In this document: positions 5,142 to 5,666 of the stretch, piece after piece
Numbering within the stretch: the first letter of the stretch is position 1
Layout: every line of letters begins with the position of its first letter
NCBI GenBank assembly: GCA_938048925.1
Contig: CALITV010000006.1
Location: 1 to 5,666 of the forward strand
DNA length: 5,666 nt
Origin: an uncultured bacterium
GTDB lineage: Bacteria > UBP6 > UBA1177 > JAKLFG01
Reading direction: 5' to 3'
Translations under genes and position numbers: made by a program
Notes under the pieces: model-generated
Told to the model about the DNA's origin: nothing
The model's input: only the letters and a program-made list of their open reading frames with translations
The model's database searches: none

Positions 5142-5666
5142 TCAAAATACGAGCGAACAACCGCACCCTCCTGAATCGCTTTTATTCTGGGGAGTGCGCG
5201 GATAGGTGCAATCGGGGTTACAGCCATCACCGGGGATAAGGTTTCCGTCGTCGCACTCCTCGCCCGCCTCGATGATGCCGTTGCCGCACACCTCGTTGCC
5301 GGTGGCGGTGAGCATGCAATTTGGTTCACAGCCGTCGCCGGGAATCCCATTGCCGTCGTCGCACTGCTCGGTTCCCTCTTTGATGCCGTTGCCGCACTCC
5401 TGCGGTGCGGGAGTAAGGGTGCAGTTTGGTTCACAGCCGTCGCCGGGGATTCCGTTGCCGTCGTCGCACTGTTCGCCGGTTTCTTTGATGCCGTTGCCGC
5501 ACACCGCGTGGGGGTCTTCGATGAGACAGGCGGCGGAGCAGCCGTCCCCGCTTACGGTGTTGCCGTCATCGCACTGTTCGCCCGTCTCTTTGACACCGTT
5601 GCCGCAGACGGCGGAGGTTGCCTCGATCTTGCACCCGGCGGAGCACCCGTCGCCGCTCACGGTGTT
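5142..5666 (-). CDS. Cysteine-rich disulfide-repeat protein, C-terminal part (5' end outside window)
   Basis: The frame is open to the right edge: the last two codons read Asn-Thr and continue the repeat, so the GTG at 5660 is internal. The visible 174 residues hold the end of one repeat and four more units of about 35 residues, each CGNG(I/V)xExxExCDDGNxxxGDGCxxxC, with four cysteines. These match the myxobacterial disulfide repeat (TIGR02232 / DUF4215 type), seen in extracellular and surface proteins where the cysteines are thought to pair. After the last unit comes a short tail, YPRTPQNKSDSGGCGCSLVF, and a stop. A Gly/Cys stretch at this place resembles the start of a MYXO-CTERM sorting signal, but no hydrophobic helix or Arg cluster follows. 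Export is inferred, since the signal peptide would lie outside the window. No terminator follows the stop; the next gene's promoter begins about 9 bp on, so read-through into it is possible. Function unknown. Confidence 0.85.
   Translation of the reverse strand, partial: NTVSGDGCSAGCKIEATSAVCGNGVKETGEQCDDGNTVSGDGCSAACLIEDPHAVCGNGIKETGEQCDDGNGIPGDGCEPNCTLTPAPQECGNGIKEGTEQCDDGNGIPGDGCEPNCMLTATGNEVCGNGIIEAGEECDDGNLIPGDGCNPDCTYPRTPQNKSDSGGCGCSLVF
5208..5666 (-). repeat. Array of ~105-bp coding repeats (disulfide-repeat units)
   Basis: Units start at the CGNG cysteine codons: 5606-5502 (105 bp), 5501-5397 (105 bp), 5396-5289 (108 bp) and 5288 to about 5208 (shortened last unit), with a partial unit from 5666 to 5607. 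The units vary in sequence: TVSGDGCSAAC/SAGC in the first two and GIPGDGCEPNC in the next two. Neighbouring units therefore resemble each other most, suggesting local duplication. The array continues beyond the window. Confidence 0.88.

Noticed and set aside
5289..5606. Spaced ~105-bp repeats that could be mistaken for a CRISPR array or mobile repeat
   Set aside because: The repeats keep one reading frame and encode conserved CGNG/CDDGN disulfide-repeat units, so they are coding repeats.

Overview
The window looks like ordinary chromosome from a GC-rich Gram-negative bacterium of the deltaproteobacterial / Myxococcota / Bradymonadales type. The strongest pointers are the cysteine-rich repeats of the myxobacterial disulfide-repeat kind (CGNG..E.GE.CDDGN...GDGC...C) and a lipoprotein with long Asp-Thr-Gly linkers, both common in the surface proteins of those lineages. 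This placement is inference from protein style; no marker gene is present.

Layout from left to right: (1) the 3' part of a plus-strand ABC transporter ATPase gene (2-592, cut by the window edge), with a recognisable Walker B motif but a degenerate signature motif and H-loop. (2) Convergent to it, only 12 bp away, a minus-strand two-gene unit: an M24 Xaa-Pro-type metallopeptidase (3595-2417), then a long-form signal peptide peptidase SppA (2395-605). The genes are 21 bp apart, each has a Shine-Dalgarno site, and a good sigma-70-like promoter lies at 3626-3654. (3) A strong intrinsic terminator (3653-3681) whose T-tract runs into the -35 box of that promoter. (4) A minus-strand gene for a cysteine-rich secreted lipoprotein (5051-3708) with a perfect 12-bp tandem repeat coding for a (DTGT)n linker and its own promoter at 5103-5132. 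(5) The 3' end of a second secreted cysteine-rich protein (5666-5142, cut by the window edge), built from about 35-residue disulfide repeats and ending in a short GCGC-type tail.

The peptidase pair probably serves protein and peptide turnover: SppA degrades leftover signal peptides in the inner membrane, and the M24 enzyme may trim proline-containing peptides in the cytoplasm. The two cysteine-rich proteins are probably exported surface proteins of unknown role. Every gap between genes is shorter than 120 bp, and these hold only the promoters, ribosome binding sites and terminator listed. I saw no RNA gene, CRISPR array, insertion sequence or defence system, and nothing that clearly makes up a new system. 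The points worth a second look are the degenerate ATPase, the terminator/promoter overlap, the repeat array and the short C-terminal tail.
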